A DNA stretch of 40,919 nucleotides from Desulfosporosinus sp. I2. Its GTDB lineage: Bacteria > Bacillota > Desulfitobacteriia > Desulfitobacteriales > Desulfitobacteriaceae. The notes below the pieces were generated by a model. It did no database searches, had not been told where the DNA came from, and worked only from the letters and a program-made list of their open reading frames with translations. Shown piece after piece: positions 17,406 through 26,765 of this stretch. The stretch lies in NCBI RefSeq assembly GCF_000960765.1, contig NZ_JYNH01000026.1:1-40919 (forward strand), read 5' to 3'. A program made the translations under genes and the position numbers. Each line of letters starts with the position of its first letter. The stretch's first letter is position 1.

Positions 17406-20222
17406 CTAATCTAAATAACGTTTTAAATACTGCCCTGTATAAGATGCTGGGAAAGCAGCGACATCCTCTGGGGTCCCCACTGCCAATACCTCTCCCCCCC
17501 GATTTCCGCCCTCAGGACCGAGGTCAATCAGCCAGTCCGCTGTTTTTATTACATCAAGATTATGCTCAATCACGAGCACAGTATCTCCCCCATCAACTAG
17601 ACGGTGCAACACATGGAGGAGTTTATCAATATCAGCCGTGTGCAGGCCTGTTGTAGGTTCATCAAGAATATAAATCGTCTTCCCCGTACTGCGTCGGCTT
17701 AACTCCGAAGCCAGCTTAATGCGCTGAGCTTCTCCTCCAGATAAGGTAGTTGCGGGTTGACCCAGACGGATATAACCAAGCCCTACATCTTGGAGAGTCT
17801 GGAGTTTCCGAGCAATCTTCTGAACTACTTGGAAGAACTCCACCGCTTCGTCCACGGTCATATCAAGAACTTGGGCAATGGTTTTCCCTTTATAGTGTAC
17901 TTCCAAGGTCTCCCGATTATAGCGTTTTCCCTCACAAACTTCACAGGGAACATAAACATCTGGCAAAAAATGCATCTCAATCTTGATGATTCCGTCCCCA
18001 CGACAGGCCTCGCACCGACCGCCTTTGACATTAAAGCTAAACCGCCCTTGCTTGTACCCCCGCATTTTTGATTCCGGAGTTATAGAAAAAAGCTCTCTAA
18101 TAAAATCAAAAACACCTGTATAAGTTGCAGGATTGGAACGAGGAGTCCGCCCGATGGGAGACTGATCAATATCAATCACTTTTTCTAGATGCTCTAGCCC
18201 TTTCATGTGCCCAAATGCCCCAGGCCGAACCCGAGCACGATTGAGATTGGAGGCAAGGCTCTTATAGATAATTTCATTGACCAAGGTACTTTTGCCTGAA
18301 CCCGAGACTCCTGTCACACACGTAAATAAGCCCAAAGGTATCTGCACGTGGACATTTTTGAGGTTATTTTCTCGTGCATCAAAAACCTCAAGCCACTTTC
18401 CATTCGGTTGCCTACGCTCTTTGGGAACAGCAATCTCTTTAGTACCGTTCAGATATTGTCCAGTTATTGATTCCTTATTGGCCTTGATTTCCTCAATAGG
18501 TCCTTCAGCAACGACTTGCCCCCCATGAGCCCCAGCTCCAGGTCCGATATCAATAATATGGTCTGCGGCAACCATCGTATCTTCATCATGCTCTACAACG
18601 ATCAGAGTGTTCCCGAGGTCCCGTAAGCGTTTTAGCGTAGAGAGCAAACGGGCATTATCCCGTTGATGAAGTCCAATACTCGGTTCATCTAAAACATAGA
18701 GTACCCCCATCAGACTTGACCCAATCTGAGTCGCCAAGCGAATCCGCTGGGCCTCCCCTCCTGAGAGCGAACCAGCTGCCCGTGCCATAGTCAGGTAGTC
18801 CAATCCCACATTCATTAAGAAGCCAAGTCTCTCTCTGATTTCCTTGATAATTTGGTGAGCAATCGTTTCCTCTTTAGGCGTGAGAATGAGTGAATTGACA
18901 AAGTTTATGGCTTCTGAAATCGATAGGCGGGATAAATCATCGATCGAGATCCCACCTACCTTGACTGCTAACGCTTCAGGTTTCAGACGTTTCCCCTGAC
19001 AGTCCGGACAAGGGTGTTCGCTCATATAGCCTTCGATTTCAGTTCGAACCATATCTGAAGTTGACTCCCGATACCGGCGGCCGAAATAGGGAATTAGGCC
19101 TTCGAAGTTGGTGTTATAGGTTTTTAGCTGATCAAAAATATTTTGATATTGAAAGCGTATCGGGGTCTCGGTTCCATAGAGCAACCCCTTCCATTGGCGT
19201 TCATTCAAATCTTCTAAGGGGGTATCCATATCAAAGTTAAGATTTTGGGCCACGGCTTCCATCATTCTCGGATAATAACTAGACGTTGATTTAGCCCATG
19301 GCGCAATGGCTCCTGCCCCTAGAGACAGGGCACGATTCGGGATCATCAGGTCAATGTCTACGACGAGATTTGCTCCTAAGCCTGTACACGCCGGGCAAGC
19401 CCCATAAGGACTATTAAAGGAAAATAGACGTGGGGAGATCTCTTCAAGGGCGATCCCACAATCCGGGCAGGCAAAGTTTTCACTAAAGCGTAACTCCTCA
19501 CCCTCCGTAATATCGGCAATGACATTCCCCTCTCCAAGTTTAAGCGCTGTTTCCAGGGAATCTGCCAAACGTTCAGCACTCCCTGGTTTTAGAGAAATGC
19601 GGTCAATCACAACTTCAATAGAGTGTTTTTTAGTTTTTACGAGTTCAATCTCCTCATTGAGATCCCTTGTCTCTCCGTCCACTCGAACCCGCACATATCC
19701 CGCCTTACGGGCATCTTCAAAAACCTTTTGATGTTCTCCCTTTTTCCCTTTAATAAGCGGAGCTAATATTTGGAGTTTAGTCCGTTCCGGAAAACTCATT
19801 AATTGATCCACCATTTGCTGAACAGTTTGCTGAGAAATTTTCCGACCACACTTTGGGCAATGAGGATGTCCGATCCGAGCATAAAGCAAACGAAGATAAT
19901 CGGAAACCTCCGTCGCGGTACCGACCGTTGAGCGAGGGTTGCGGTTAGTTGTCTTTTGGTCTATAGAAATCGCTGGGGAAAGCCCTTCGATGGAATCCAC
20001 ATCTGGTTTATCCATCTGCCCTAAGAACTGCCGTGCATAAGCTGAGAGAGATTCTACATAACGCCGCTGTCCCTCAGCATAAATTGTATCGAACGCAAGG
20101 GACGATTTTCCTGAGCCAGAAAGTCCTGTGATGACCACTAATTTGTTACGAGGAATATCAATATCGATGTTTTTTAAATTATGAGCGCGTGCTCCACGCA
20201 CGCGTAAGTAATCTTGGGTCAT
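17406..20222 (-). CDS. uvrA: Excinuclease ABC subunit A
   Basis: A 938-residue UvrA, the damage-sensing ATPase of nucleotide excision repair. Two ABC modules are visible: Walker [13 protein letters not shown] near the N-terminus and [14 protein letters not shown] near residue 640, each with an LSGGEAQRI signature. Zinc-binding cysteines appear in CPKCGRK, CPDCG/CPAC and CEACRGDG...[10 protein letters not shown] start at the ATG of [17 protein letters not shown], which has AGGAGG six bases upstream. The frame stays open 17 codons further without a ribosome site. It follows uvrB with a terminator-like hairpin between them. Confidence 0.97.
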   Translation of the reverse strand: MTQDYLRVRGARAHNLKNIDIDIPRNKLVVITGLSGSGKSSLAFDTIYAEGQRRYVESLSAYARQFLGQMDKPDVDSIEGLSPAISIDQKTTNRNPRSTVGTATEVSDYLRLLYARIGHPHCPKCGRKISQQTVQQMVDQLMSFPERTKLQILAPLIKGKKGEHQKVFEDARKAGYVRVRVDGETRDLNEEIELVKTKKHSIEVVIDRISLKPGSAERLADSLETALKLGEGNVIADITEGEELRFSENFACPDCGIALEEISPRLFSFNSPYGACPACTGLGANLVVDIDLMIPNRALSLGAGAIAPWAKSTSSYYPRMMEAVAQNLNFDMDTPLEDLNERQWKGLLYGTETPIRFQYQNIFDQLKTYNTNFEGLIPYFGRRYRESTSDMVRTEIEGYMSEHPCPDCQGKRLKPEALAVKVGGISIDDLSRLSISEAINFVNSLILTPKEETIAHQIIKEIRERLGFLMNVGLDYLTMARAAGSLSGGEAQRIRLATQIGSSLMGVLYVLDEPSIGLHQRDNARLLSTLKRLRDLGNTLIVVEHDEDTMVAADHIIDIGPGAGAHGGQVVAEGPIEEIKANKESITGQYLNGTKEIAVPKERRQPNGKWLEVFDARENNLKNVHVQIPLGLFTCVTGVSGSGKSTLVNEIIYKSLASNLNRARVRPGAFGHMKGLEHLEKVIDIDQSPIGRTPRSNPATYTGVFDFIRELFSITPESKMRGYKQGRFSFNVKGGRCEACRGDGIIKIEMHFLPDVYVPCEVCEGKRYNRETLEVHYKGKTIAQVLDMTVDEAVEFFQVVQKIARKLQTLQDVGLGYIRLGQPATTLSGGEAQRIKLASELSRRSTGKTIYILDEPTTGLHTADIDKLLHVLHRLVDGGDTVLVIEHNLDVIKTADWLIDLGPEGGNRGGEVLAVGTPEDVAAFPASYTGQYLKRYLD

Positions 20223-20253
20223 GGTTGGCCTCCTAAGTGTAATGGGGATCAAG

Positions 20254-20306
20254 TTTCGACTTGAGTCGAGCATTTACGGTATAATGATATATCTACTATC
20301 ATTATA
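20254..20306 (-). promoter_or_regulatory. Two palindromes in the uvrA upstream region
   Basis: TCGACT-TG-AGTCGA at 20254-20267 and TATAATGATA-7 bases-TATCATTATA at 20280-20306, both perfect. The second places a TATAAT on each strand, so a dimeric regulator could cover a -10 box for uvrA. Neither matches the Gram-positive LexA box CGAAC-N4-GTTCG. Confidence 0.45.
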
Positions 20307-20351
20307 CAACTGTTCCTCGTTTATTGCACCGTTTGGTATCCTCAAAGGAAA

Positions 20352-20378
20352 AGCTCCCCATACTTACTTAAGGGAGCT
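20352..20378 (-). terminator. Terminator between uvrB and uvrA
   Basis: Arms AGCTCCC (20352-20358) and GGGAGCT (20372-20378) with a 13-base loop. On the minus strand it is followed by TTTTCCTTT. It lies 44 bases after the uvrB stop. Confidence 0.6.
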
Positions 20379-20421
20379 ATCCACTGTTCTTCTTCGAAGA
20401 TTGACCGCACGGGTGATTTCC

Positions 20422-22461
20422 TTAAACCCGTTTTTTCTGGCCCTTATGATCATACCGAGTATTTCTTTTACTCTTGCCTTGCTGAGTTGTCATTTTATAT
20501 TTATTTTCTTCCCCCTTTAGCTCAATCATGGCATCCCGGATTTCGGCTGCTCGCTCAAAATCCAGATCTCGTGCGGCTAAGCGCATTTCATCCTCTAAGC
20601 TCTTAATAAGTTGTGCAAGCTCTTCAGGTGGGAGTTTTGTGCCATAGGCTTGTTTCAATTCTGCTACTTTCGTAGCCTCTGGGGCTTCATGAACAGCCTT
20701 ACGAATCGTTTGAGGAACAATCCCCATTTTTTCGTTATGGGCCATTTGTATTGCACGACGTCGGTTCGTCTCATCAAGGGCGTTCTGCATTGAATGGGTG
20801 ATCTTATCTCCATACATGATCACCTTACCTTGGGCGTGGCGTGCAGCTCGACCGATGGTTTGAATTAGAGAACGATCAGACCTGAGGAATCCCTCTTTAT
20901 CGGCATCCAGAATTGCCACTAGGGAAACTTCTGGTAAGTCTAATCCTTCCCGCAAGAGGTTAATGCCAACCACGACATCAATATCCCCTAGGCGAAGTTC
21001 TCTTAGGATTTCTACCCGTTCAAGTGTTTTAATATCTGAATGGAGATACTTAACCTTTATTTCTAGGTTTTTAAAATACTCTGTGAGATCTTCAGCCATC
21101 TTCTTCGTGAGCGTTGTAACAAGGATCCGTTCATCTCTTGCGATCCGTACCCTAAGTTCTCCCAGCAAATCATCGATCTGGCCTTTCGTTGAACGGACAA
21201 TAACCTCAGGATCCAACAACCCTGTAGGTCGGATGATCTGCTCTACAACTGTTGGGCAGTGGGCCATTTCATACGGCCCCGGTGTAGCACTAACGTAAAC
21301 ACTTTGCTTAATCGTCTGCTCAAATTCAGCAAATTTCAGGGGGCGGTTATCTAGCGCAGAAGGAAGACGGAAGCCATAGTCTACAAGGGTAGTTTTACGT
21401 GACCGATCCCCTTCAAACATCCCTCTGACTTGGGGAAGAGATACATGGGATTCATCAACAAAAAGGATAAAATCCTCAGGAAAATAATCCAGTAAGGTGT
21501 AGGGGGTTTCACCAGGCTCTCGAAACGTTAAGTGACGAGAATAATTTTCAATCCCGTTGCAAAAGCCCATTTCTCTGAGCATTTCTAAATCATAGCGGGT
21601 TCGTTGTTCAAGTCGCTGCATCTCTAAAAGTTTATTCTCAGCTTCCAAAACTTTCAGTCGTTCGTCTAATTCTTTCTCAATATTTTCTGCAGCTTCCATA
21701 ACCTTTTCCTGTGCCGTTACATAATGTGAATTTGGGAAAATTGAGACATGATACCGCTCCCCTAAGATCTCCCCAGTGAGCATATTGATCTCATAGATGT
21801 GTTCAATTTCATCTCCGAACATATCCACTCGAATTACTCGTTCACTAGAGGCAGCTGGATAAATCTCGACGACATCCCCTCGAACACGAAACGTTCCTCG
21901 AGTAAACGCAATATCATTTCGATCATATTGAATGGCGATTAGTTTTCGCAGAATCTCGTTACGATCAATAACTTGTCCTTGGCGTAACGAAAGGACAAGG
22001 TCGCGGTAATCCTCCGGAGAACCTAAACCGTAAATGCAAGAAACACTGGCCACTACAATCACATCACGACGTTCGAGCAGTGAAGCGGTCGCCGAATGGC
22101 GTAATTTCTCGATTTCTTCATTGATCGAGGCATCTTTTTCAATAAAGGTATCACTGGAAGGCACATAAGCCTCCGGTTGGTAATAATCATAGTAACTCAC
22201 AAAATATTCCACAGCATTCTCCGGAAAATACTCTTTGAATTCACTATAAAGTTGGGCTGCTAAGGTTTTGTTATGGGCAAGAATCAGGGTTGGTCTTTGT
22301 AATTTCATAATAATATTCGCCATCGTGTATGTTTTACCTGATCCTGTAACTCCCAGTAATGTTTGGTGGTTCTGGCCTCTACTCAGCCCAGCAGCCAAAG
22401 CTTCAATGGCTTGAGGCTGATCCCCGGCAGGTTGGTAGGGGGCATGTATGCGAAATTCCAT
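20422..22461 (-). CDS. uvrB: Excinuclease ABC subunit B
   Basis: A 679-residue UvrB helicase-like protein. It has Walker [15 protein letters not shown] near residue 38 and the DNA-clamping beta-hairpin ([20 protein letters not shown]) near residue 90. DESH and the helicase motif QTIGRAARH are also present, as is the C-terminal UVR coiled-coil motif at about 615-650 that binds UvrC. The tail of about 20 residues is lysine/arginine-rich. It works with UvrA (next gene) and UvrC (not here). The ATG is preceded by GGAAGG and GGAG. Confidence 0.97.
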   Translation of the reverse strand: MEFRIHAPYQPAGDQPQAIEALAAGLSRGQNHQTLLGVTGSGKTYTMANIIMKLQRPTLILAHNKTLAAQLYSEFKEYFPENAVEYFVSYYDYYQPEAYVPSSDTFIEKDASINEEIEKLRHSATASLLERRDVIVVASVSCIYGLGSPEDYRDLVLSLRQGQVIDRNEILRKLIAIQYDRNDIAFTRGTFRVRGDVVEIYPAASSERVIRVDMFGDEIEHIYEINMLTGEILGERYHVSIFPNSHYVTAQEKVMEAAENIEKELDERLKVLEAENKLLEMQRLEQRTRYDLEMLREMGFCNGIENYSRHLTFREPGETPYTLLDYFPEDFILFVDESHVSLPQVRGMFEGDRSRKTTLVDYGFRLPSALDNRPLKFAEFEQTIKQSVYVSATPGPYEMAHCPTVVEQIIRPTGLLDPEVIVRSTKGQIDDLLGELRVRIARDERILVTTLTKKMAEDLTEYFKNLEIKVKYLHSDIKTLERVEILRELRLGDIDVVVGINLLREGLDLPEVSLVAILDADKEGFLRSDRSLIQTIGRAARHAQGKVIMYGDKITHSMQNALDETNRRRAIQMAHNEKMGIVPQTIRKAVHEAPEATKVAELKQAYGTKLPPEELAQLIKSLEDEMRLAARDLDFERAAEIRDAMIELKGEENKYKMTTQQGKSKRNTRYDHKGQKKRV

Positions 22462-22571
22462 GCTCCGCCCTTCCTTTCGATTAATAAATTAATTGATTGA
22501 TTGATTTTATTTTACATCTATGACCTTATTTATACAAATTATAAATAGTTCAACTGTTAATAAGTTTAATA

Positions 22572-22840
22572 AAGAAAACCTGGCTGGCGCCCACGAAGAC
22601 ACTGTCTTCGCGCGAATTAACCTTCTCGCAGACACTGTCTTCGCACGAATTAGCCTTCTAGTTAGCCTTGGCGAAGGCGGCCGGTCGAATGCTAAGCCAT
22701 CCATGGCGCATTCGACACTAGACACGTCCTGTGTCGTCGCCTTAGTTGCCCTTATGCGCTGGCCATGACTCGAACAGGACGTTCGAGATTAGAGCGCCGC
22801 CAAGGATGGCAAGGCGCCGTGATGGCGGGAAGGGACCTTC
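22572..22840. repeat. GC-rich mosaic hairpin element A
   Basis: It fills most of the gap upstream of uvrB. In order: a hairpin CGAAGAC-ACT-GTCTTCG (22594-22610) within two tandem units of about 33 bases; a hairpin GTCGAATGC/GCATTCGAC (22684-22716); GACAC-GTCCT-GTGTC (22721-22735); CTCGAAC-5-GTTCGAG (22769-22787); GCGCC/GGCGC (22794-22817); and a GGAAGGGACC tail. Its first 110 bases are about 90% identical to element B, and a 54-bp block is shared, inverted, with element C. Clearly richer in GC than the genes around it. No protein-coding logic is convincing. Confidence 0.85.
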
Positions 22841-22841
22841 C

Positions 22842-22870
22842 AGAAAGTATATAACGAAGTTATACTTTCT
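22842..22870. repeat. Inverted repeat at the end of element A
   Basis: AGAAAGTATA (22842-22851) and TATACTTTCT (22861-22870) with a nine-base loop. It closes element A; element B has a related TTATACTTT at the same relative place. Confidence 0.6.
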
Positions 22871-22883
22871 GCCTAGTACAAAA

Positions 22884-22906
22884 AAGCCGAAACTATTTTT
22901 CGGCTT
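22884..22906 (-). terminator. Terminator of the sugar-binding lipoprotein gene
   Basis: Arms AAGCCGAAA and TTTCGGCTT with a five-base loop, followed on the minus strand by TTTTTT. It lies 28 bases after the stop of the lipoprotein gene. Confidence 0.85.
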
Positions 22907-22933
22907 ATTACCCAGAGTTTATTCTACCTCTTT

Positions 22934-24322
22934 TTACTCTTTTTGATCCTTTGCTTTATCCTTTGCTTTATCCTTTGTTTCCCCTCCTTGATCTGATGTT
23001 TTGTCTTTTGACTGCTCCATTTGTTGTTTTATCATATCCGATGGCACTGTCTTGACTTGTTCATTAACAGCTTTTTCTGTCCCAATAACTTTGCCTTGGG
23101 TATCTAGATATTCTCGGGTCGTTTCTGTTTTTACCCGTTCCGTAACTTTATCTGCTCCTGCAGGGATAGTACTTGAAGCTTTTTTATCTTCGGAACTTCC
23201 CTGAGCCTGCTTAGCAGTGCCCTGGTCTTTAGCTTCTGTGCCTTTATCAGTCCCTTTGTCAGTCCCTTTGTCGGTCCCTTTGTCTTTGCTTTGAGAAGCT
23301 CCAGCTGACTCTTTTTGCTTTTTATCCTGTTCTGCACTTTTCATGGTTTGGGTGTAACTCTTTTGGATAATTGCAATATTATCAGGAGTAACCGCCTTAA
23401 CAGGAATAATTTTGGCTGGAATTTCTCCTTGCTCACCAGTAATGGAGTTATTCACCTCTATGGGTTCCTTTTTAATAATCTTTTGGGCCCATTGATAAGC
23501 GTTCGCACCCTGTAAATAGGGTGACGTATCAATATCTCCCATTTGTGAACCACTAGACATTCGTTCTAAAGATGTGAGACTGGCTTGTCCTCCTACGAGA
23601 CTTATTTTTTTGTCTAATTGGGCCTGTTTTAAGACTTCATTTGCTTGAGCCGCTAATTTTTCCGTATGGGCCAAAATTCCTTGAACCTTGTCAGGGTTTT
23701 TCTGAAGGAAATCCACTAGGCCTGTTCGAGTTGCCGATTCAGAACCAGGAGTACTTGCAATGGTGTGAACTGAAATTTTGGGGTACTTGCTCAAGACCGC
23801 TTTATTCCCGGCTAAGCGCTCTTGAGATCCGCTTTCACTGGGATCTCCTTGCAAAATTACAACTTGCCCTTCCGTTACTTTAGTAACCAATGTCTGGGCC
23901 ATAATCTCACCTGTTTTTTCCTGATCCGGAATAATAATTCCTTCGGGCTTTACTCCCGAAGGAAGTTGAGATAAGGCTAAAATTGGGATTTTTTCCGTTT
24001 GAGATTCCTGTAAAACACTCGAATCTCCCCCTTGATAAATCAGAACCTTTGCCCCCTGCAAAGGAGATTTGGTTCCGGATTTTTCATCCATATATATCAC
24101 TTTTGCGTTTTCTTTCTTAGCAAGATCTTCGATCCCTTTGGAGATTAGCAATTTGTTGGGATCGTCTTCCTTTAGCGAAACTGCAATAACAGTTTGATTT
24201 TCCGCCTTTTTTGTTGACGTTTTGCTTTTATTTTTTCCTAAAAGGTCTTGTAGACCACAGCCAGTTACGGTTAAACTAAGACAAAGAGTTATAATTAATA
24301 AGAATTGTAATTTCTTAAACAT
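22934..24322 (-). CDS. Periplasmic sugar-binding-type lipoprotein with repetitive charged tail
   Basis: A 462-residue lipoprotein: signal and lipobox TVTGC (Cys22), then a type 1 periplasmic binding fold at about 40-330 (VIAVSLKEDDPNKLLISKGI; EGQVVILQGDPSESGSQERLAG; VQGILAHTEKLAAQANEVL), as in RbsB-like proteins. From about 335 the protein becomes low complexity. A 12-bp repeat encodes DKGT four times, and a second 12-bp repeat near the end encodes KDKA twice. No ABC permease or ATPase is adjacent, so this is an orphan binding protein or a sensor. AAAGGAG precedes the ATG. It diverges from the HDOD gene across a 145-bp gap that must hold both promoters. Confidence 0.8.
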   Translation of the reverse strand: MFKKLQFLLIITLCLSLTVTGCGLQDLLGKNKSKTSTKKAENQTVIAVSLKEDDPNKLLISKGIEDLAKKENAKVIYMDEKSGTKSPLQGAKVLIYQGGDSSVLQESQTEKIPILALSQLPSGVKPEGIIIPDQEKTGEIMAQTLVTKVTEGQVVILQGDPSESGSQERLAGNKAVLSKYPKISVHTIASTPGSESATRTGLVDFLQKNPDKVQGILAHTEKLAAQANEVLKQAQLDKKISLVGGQASLTSLERMSSGSQMGDIDTSPYLQGANAYQWAQKIIKKEPIEVNNSITGEQGEIPAKIIPVKAVTPDNIAIIQKSYTQTMKSAEQDKKQKESAGASQSKDKGTDKGTDKGTDKGTEAKDQGTAKQAQGSSEDKKASSTIPAGADKVTERVKTETTREYLDTQGKVIGTEKAVNEQVKTVPSDMIKQQMEQSKDKTSDQGGETKDKAKDKAKDQKE

Positions 24323-24467
24323 ATTTCACGCTCCTTTCCGAACTTGGTGTTTATTCTTTAAGTTAGTTTTCCCTCATTGCCTTAAAAAATGCGGATAAGA
24401 AATGCATGTTTTGACGTGATTAATCTGTCCTTACTCAAATCATTGATTAAATAAAGGAGGGCCTTAT

Positions 24468-25310
24468 TTGCCTATCAAGCTTGAACAAATCTTAAAGCGG
24501 GTTCAATCTCTGCCCCCTCTGCCAACGTCTGCTTTGCGAGTTATTGCTTTAACCAAAAATCCTAGTACTTCCGTAAAAGACCTTGAGTCTGTAATTGCTC
24601 AAGATCCAGCTCTTACAGCCGGTATGCTACGCCAAGCAAATTCTGCCTATTACGGCTATGCGCGGCGAATCTCTTCTCTTCAGGAAGCCATTGTCTTGCT
24701 TGGTTTCCAGGTAACCCAAGGTTTAGCAATGGCTTCCGCAGTCGCCCCCTTACTGAGGACTGACCTTGTAGGGTACGGGATCGAACAAGAAGGTCTCTGG
24801 AAGCATTCCATGCTAACTGCTATGACAGCGAAACGTCTATGTCAACACCGGAAACTTCCATACGGGGATGTTGCCTTCACGGCAGGCTTACTTCATGATA
24901 TTGGCAAGCTCGTTATCTCTATCTACGTCCAAGAAATAGGTGACTTTCTTTTAGAAAAAGTGAACGAAGCCAAGTTTACTTATGTAGAGCTTGAGGAAAA
25001 AGTGATCGGTTTCAATCATGCAACCGTTGGTGGATTTCTAGCTAAAACATGGTTCCTACCTGAGATTCTCGTGTCTGCTATTTCCAACCACCATGCCCCT
25101 TCCAACGCACAAAGTTATGGGGAACTCTCTTGCGTTATTCACGTTGCTAACGGCCTGGCCAGTTTACTTGGGATTGGGGGCGGTGTGGATAGTTTTCTAA
25201 ATCCTATACAGCAAGACGCTCTCGATCGATTATCCCTCAACGAAAACGACCTTGAACTACTCATGGCAGAGCTCGGAGAATTTATTGTCGATCCAACCCT
25301 ATTTAATTGA
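24468..25310 (+). CDS. HDOD domain signalling protein
   Basis: A 280-residue protein and the only confident plus-strand gene. The HDOD domain spans about residues 8-205: LPPLPTSALRVIALTKNP, DPALTAGMLRQANSAYYG, and HD at 143-144 in LLHDIGKLV. HDOD proteins are HD-superfamily relatives, often without catalysis, that act in signalling, stress or motility. The TTG start is preceded by AAAGGAGG eight bases upstream. It ends only 12 bases before the convergent end of the ATPase gene, with no obvious terminator between them. Confidence 0.88.
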   Translation: MPIKLEQILKRVQSLPPLPTSALRVIALTKNPSTSVKDLESVIAQDPALTAGMLRQANSAYYGYARRISSLQEAIVLLGFQVTQGLAMASAVAPLLRTDLVGYGIEQEGLWKHSMLTAMTAKRLCQHRKLPYGDVAFTAGLLHDIGKLVISIYVQEIGDFLLEKVNEAKFTYVELEEKVIGFNHATVGGFLAKTWFLPEILVSAISNHHAPSNAQSYGELSCVIHVANGLASLLGIGGGVDSFLNPIQQDALDRLSLNENDLELLMAELGEFIVDPTLFN

Positions 25311-25322
25311 TGGATTTCGTCA

Positions 25323-26357
25323 TTAAGTTTTCTTTTGTAAATTGCCCAAAATTTGATTTAATATAGTTTCCCTATAGCTATCTAATTGATCAAAATTTAC
25401 TGTCTCCATATAGTGCCCTTTTAATTCAGCCCTATGCGTTTGCCAAGACGCTAAGGTCTCAACTAATTTTTTGCTGAAAGGTCGATCTAATCCTTGGTCT
25501 TTTAAGTTTTCTGGATTACCTTGCCAAATTGCCAGATGCCTTTCAGGGAATACTATTCCAATTACTTCATCTGGATTAAGCGGATGCAAAACAATATCAA
25601 TTCTCTGTCCTAATTGCTGGGCTTCACGCAAAACCCAATCTAGGGCATCTAACGTTTCTTCTCCCTCCAACCGGATTTGATCAAAATCCGCCAAGAAGTA
25701 GGGTGCGAGATTAAGCCACCCTTCTGCTGTTAAACCGTGTAAAAAATAAGGATTTACGACGCTTTTTTGCAAGAGCCTAAGTGCATTTTTGGCAAGAGGC
25801 CAAGGACCAGTGTGCTCCTTCTTTACTTTAAGATGGGCAGAATTCCCCAATATCCAAGAAAGGTCTTCTCTTTCTAGTGGGAGCTTTCCTGGCCTATTCC
25901 CGATCAATACTCCCAGCTCTGCCGCCAACTCTTCTTCCAAAATCATTTGAAGCTCCTGAAGTTGATTTTCAAGCCTTAAAATCGTGGTACGCTGCTTCTC
26001 TAAGTTTAATTCGCTGCAAAAAACATTAAAATCAATAAAATTCTCGACAACGCCTGGCGCACGCCAACGTAGAGGAGAAACCTCCATTGCATCCAGCATG
26101 GCTAAGCCTTTCCTCGGCATGATAAACCCTGCCATTGAATCCGGATCTCGAGCTGAACGCAAAAAATCAATGTCATACCCGCGGTCCAATAATTCCAAAC
26201 CAATAACCTTGATTAGCGTAGATTTTCCGGTTCCTGGACCACCTAGTAAGATATAAGCCCGTTGCCAGCTTGGCATCATGTTTGGTAATAGAGATATATA
26301 GCCCCTTGTGGTGATTCCTTCGGCGAAGTAATGTCGCACCCCGGTCTTACTTCTCAT
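25323..26357 (-). CDS. P-loop ATPase, PRK06851-like
   Basis: A 344-residue protein opening with RHYFAEGITTRGYISLLP and a Walker A GGPGTGKSTLIKVIG near residue 38. The middle is a helical, glutamate-rich coiled-coil-like stretch (about 120-165). I associate the N-terminal pattern with a Firmicute ATPase family of unknown function (PRK06851). It has a single clear P-loop, no membrane segment and no signal peptide. The role is unknown. It is convergent with the HDOD gene and separated from the protease gene by element B. Confidence 0.65.
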   Translation of the reverse strand: MRSKTGVRHYFAEGITTRGYISLLPNMMPSWQRAYILLGGPGTGKSTLIKVIGLELLDRGYDIDFLRSARDPDSMAGFIMPRKGLAMLDAMEVSPLRWRAPGVVENFIDFNVFCSELNLEKQRTTILRLENQLQELQMILEEELAAELGVLIGNRPGKLPLEREDLSWILGNSAHLKVKKEHTGPWPLAKNALRLLQKSVVNPYFLHGLTAEGWLNLAPYFLADFDQIRLEGEETLDALDWVLREAQQLGQRIDIVLHPLNPDEVIGIVFPERHLAIWQGNPENLKDQGLDRPFSKKLVETLASWQTHRAELKGHYMETVNFDQLDSYRETILNQILGNLQKKT

Positions 26358-26429
26358 GCTGGTTACCCCCGTCGCTTTTTAATGATCAGCGTAGTCTATG
26401 CAACAACGCTTGCGACGGCTACTAAAATC

Positions 26430-26457
26430 GAGATTCGAGGTTCGAGGTTCGATATTC
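26430..26457. repeat. Heptanucleotide tandem repeat, GAnnTTC type (locus 4)
   Basis: Units GAGATTC, GAGGTTC, GAGGTTC, GATATTC, then GAATAAA. It runs directly into the left end of mosaic element B. Confidence 0.85.
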
Positions 26458-26458
26458 G

Positions 26459-26695
26459 AATAAAGAAAACTTGGCTGGCGCCCACGAAGACACTGTCTTC
26501 GTACGAATTAACCTTCTCGCAGACACTGTCTTCGCACGTATTAGTCATTCTGTCAGCCTTGGCGAAGATGACCGCCTTAGTTGCACAATATGCGCTGGCC
26601 ATGGATGGCCGAGTGTCCCTGTAGCCATGGACGGCGAGAAGGGACCGCTGGCCATGGATGGCTGTAGCCATGGACGGCGAGAAGGGACCTTACCA
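26459..26695. repeat. GC-rich mosaic hairpin element B
   Basis: It starts with the same sequence as element A and carries the CGAAGAC-ACT-GTCTTCG hairpin in two tandem units. It lacks a block of about 57 bp that element A has after the GGCGAAG stretch. Its right half is a tandem duplication: GCTGGCCATGGATGGC and TGTAGCCATGGACGGC, each time followed by GAGAAGGGACC, with a 10-bp CGAGTGTCCC only in the first copy. It lies between the ATPase gene and the ctpA terminator, in a gap of about 400 bases. Confidence 0.85.
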
Positions 26696-26723
26696 GACGT
26701 TTATACTTTGATGTACAAGAAAA

Positions 26724-26754
26724 AAGACACGCTCAGTTTGCTTGAGCGTGTCTT
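26724..26754 (-). terminator. Terminator of ctpA
   Basis: Perfect 12-bp arms AAGACACGCTCA (26724-26735) and TGAGCGTGTCTT (26743-26754), followed on the minus strand by TTTTTT, 11 bases after the ctpA stop. Confidence 0.9.
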
Positions 26755-26765
26755 CCTTAGTTTAA

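Noticed and set aside
22572-22670. CRISPR array
   Set aside because: The units of about 33 bp occur only twice, are imperfect and have no unique spacers; no cas gene is present.
22520-22768. Plus-strand peptides with EDTVFARIN repeats in elements A, B and D
   Set aside because: The shared peptide is simply the translation of the 33-bp DNA repeat. There are no ribosome sites, the frames end at unrelated points, and the reverse strand is equally open.
22769-22787. LexA-like box CGAAC-GTTCG upstream of uvrB
   Set aside because: The spacer is five bases here and six in the related copy in element C, while the Gram-positive LexA box needs four. It is also about 300 bases from uvrB and is part of a repeat module.
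26358-26429. Promoter for the P-loop ATPase
   Set aside because: No convincing -35/-10 pair could be placed on the minus strand in this short stretch.
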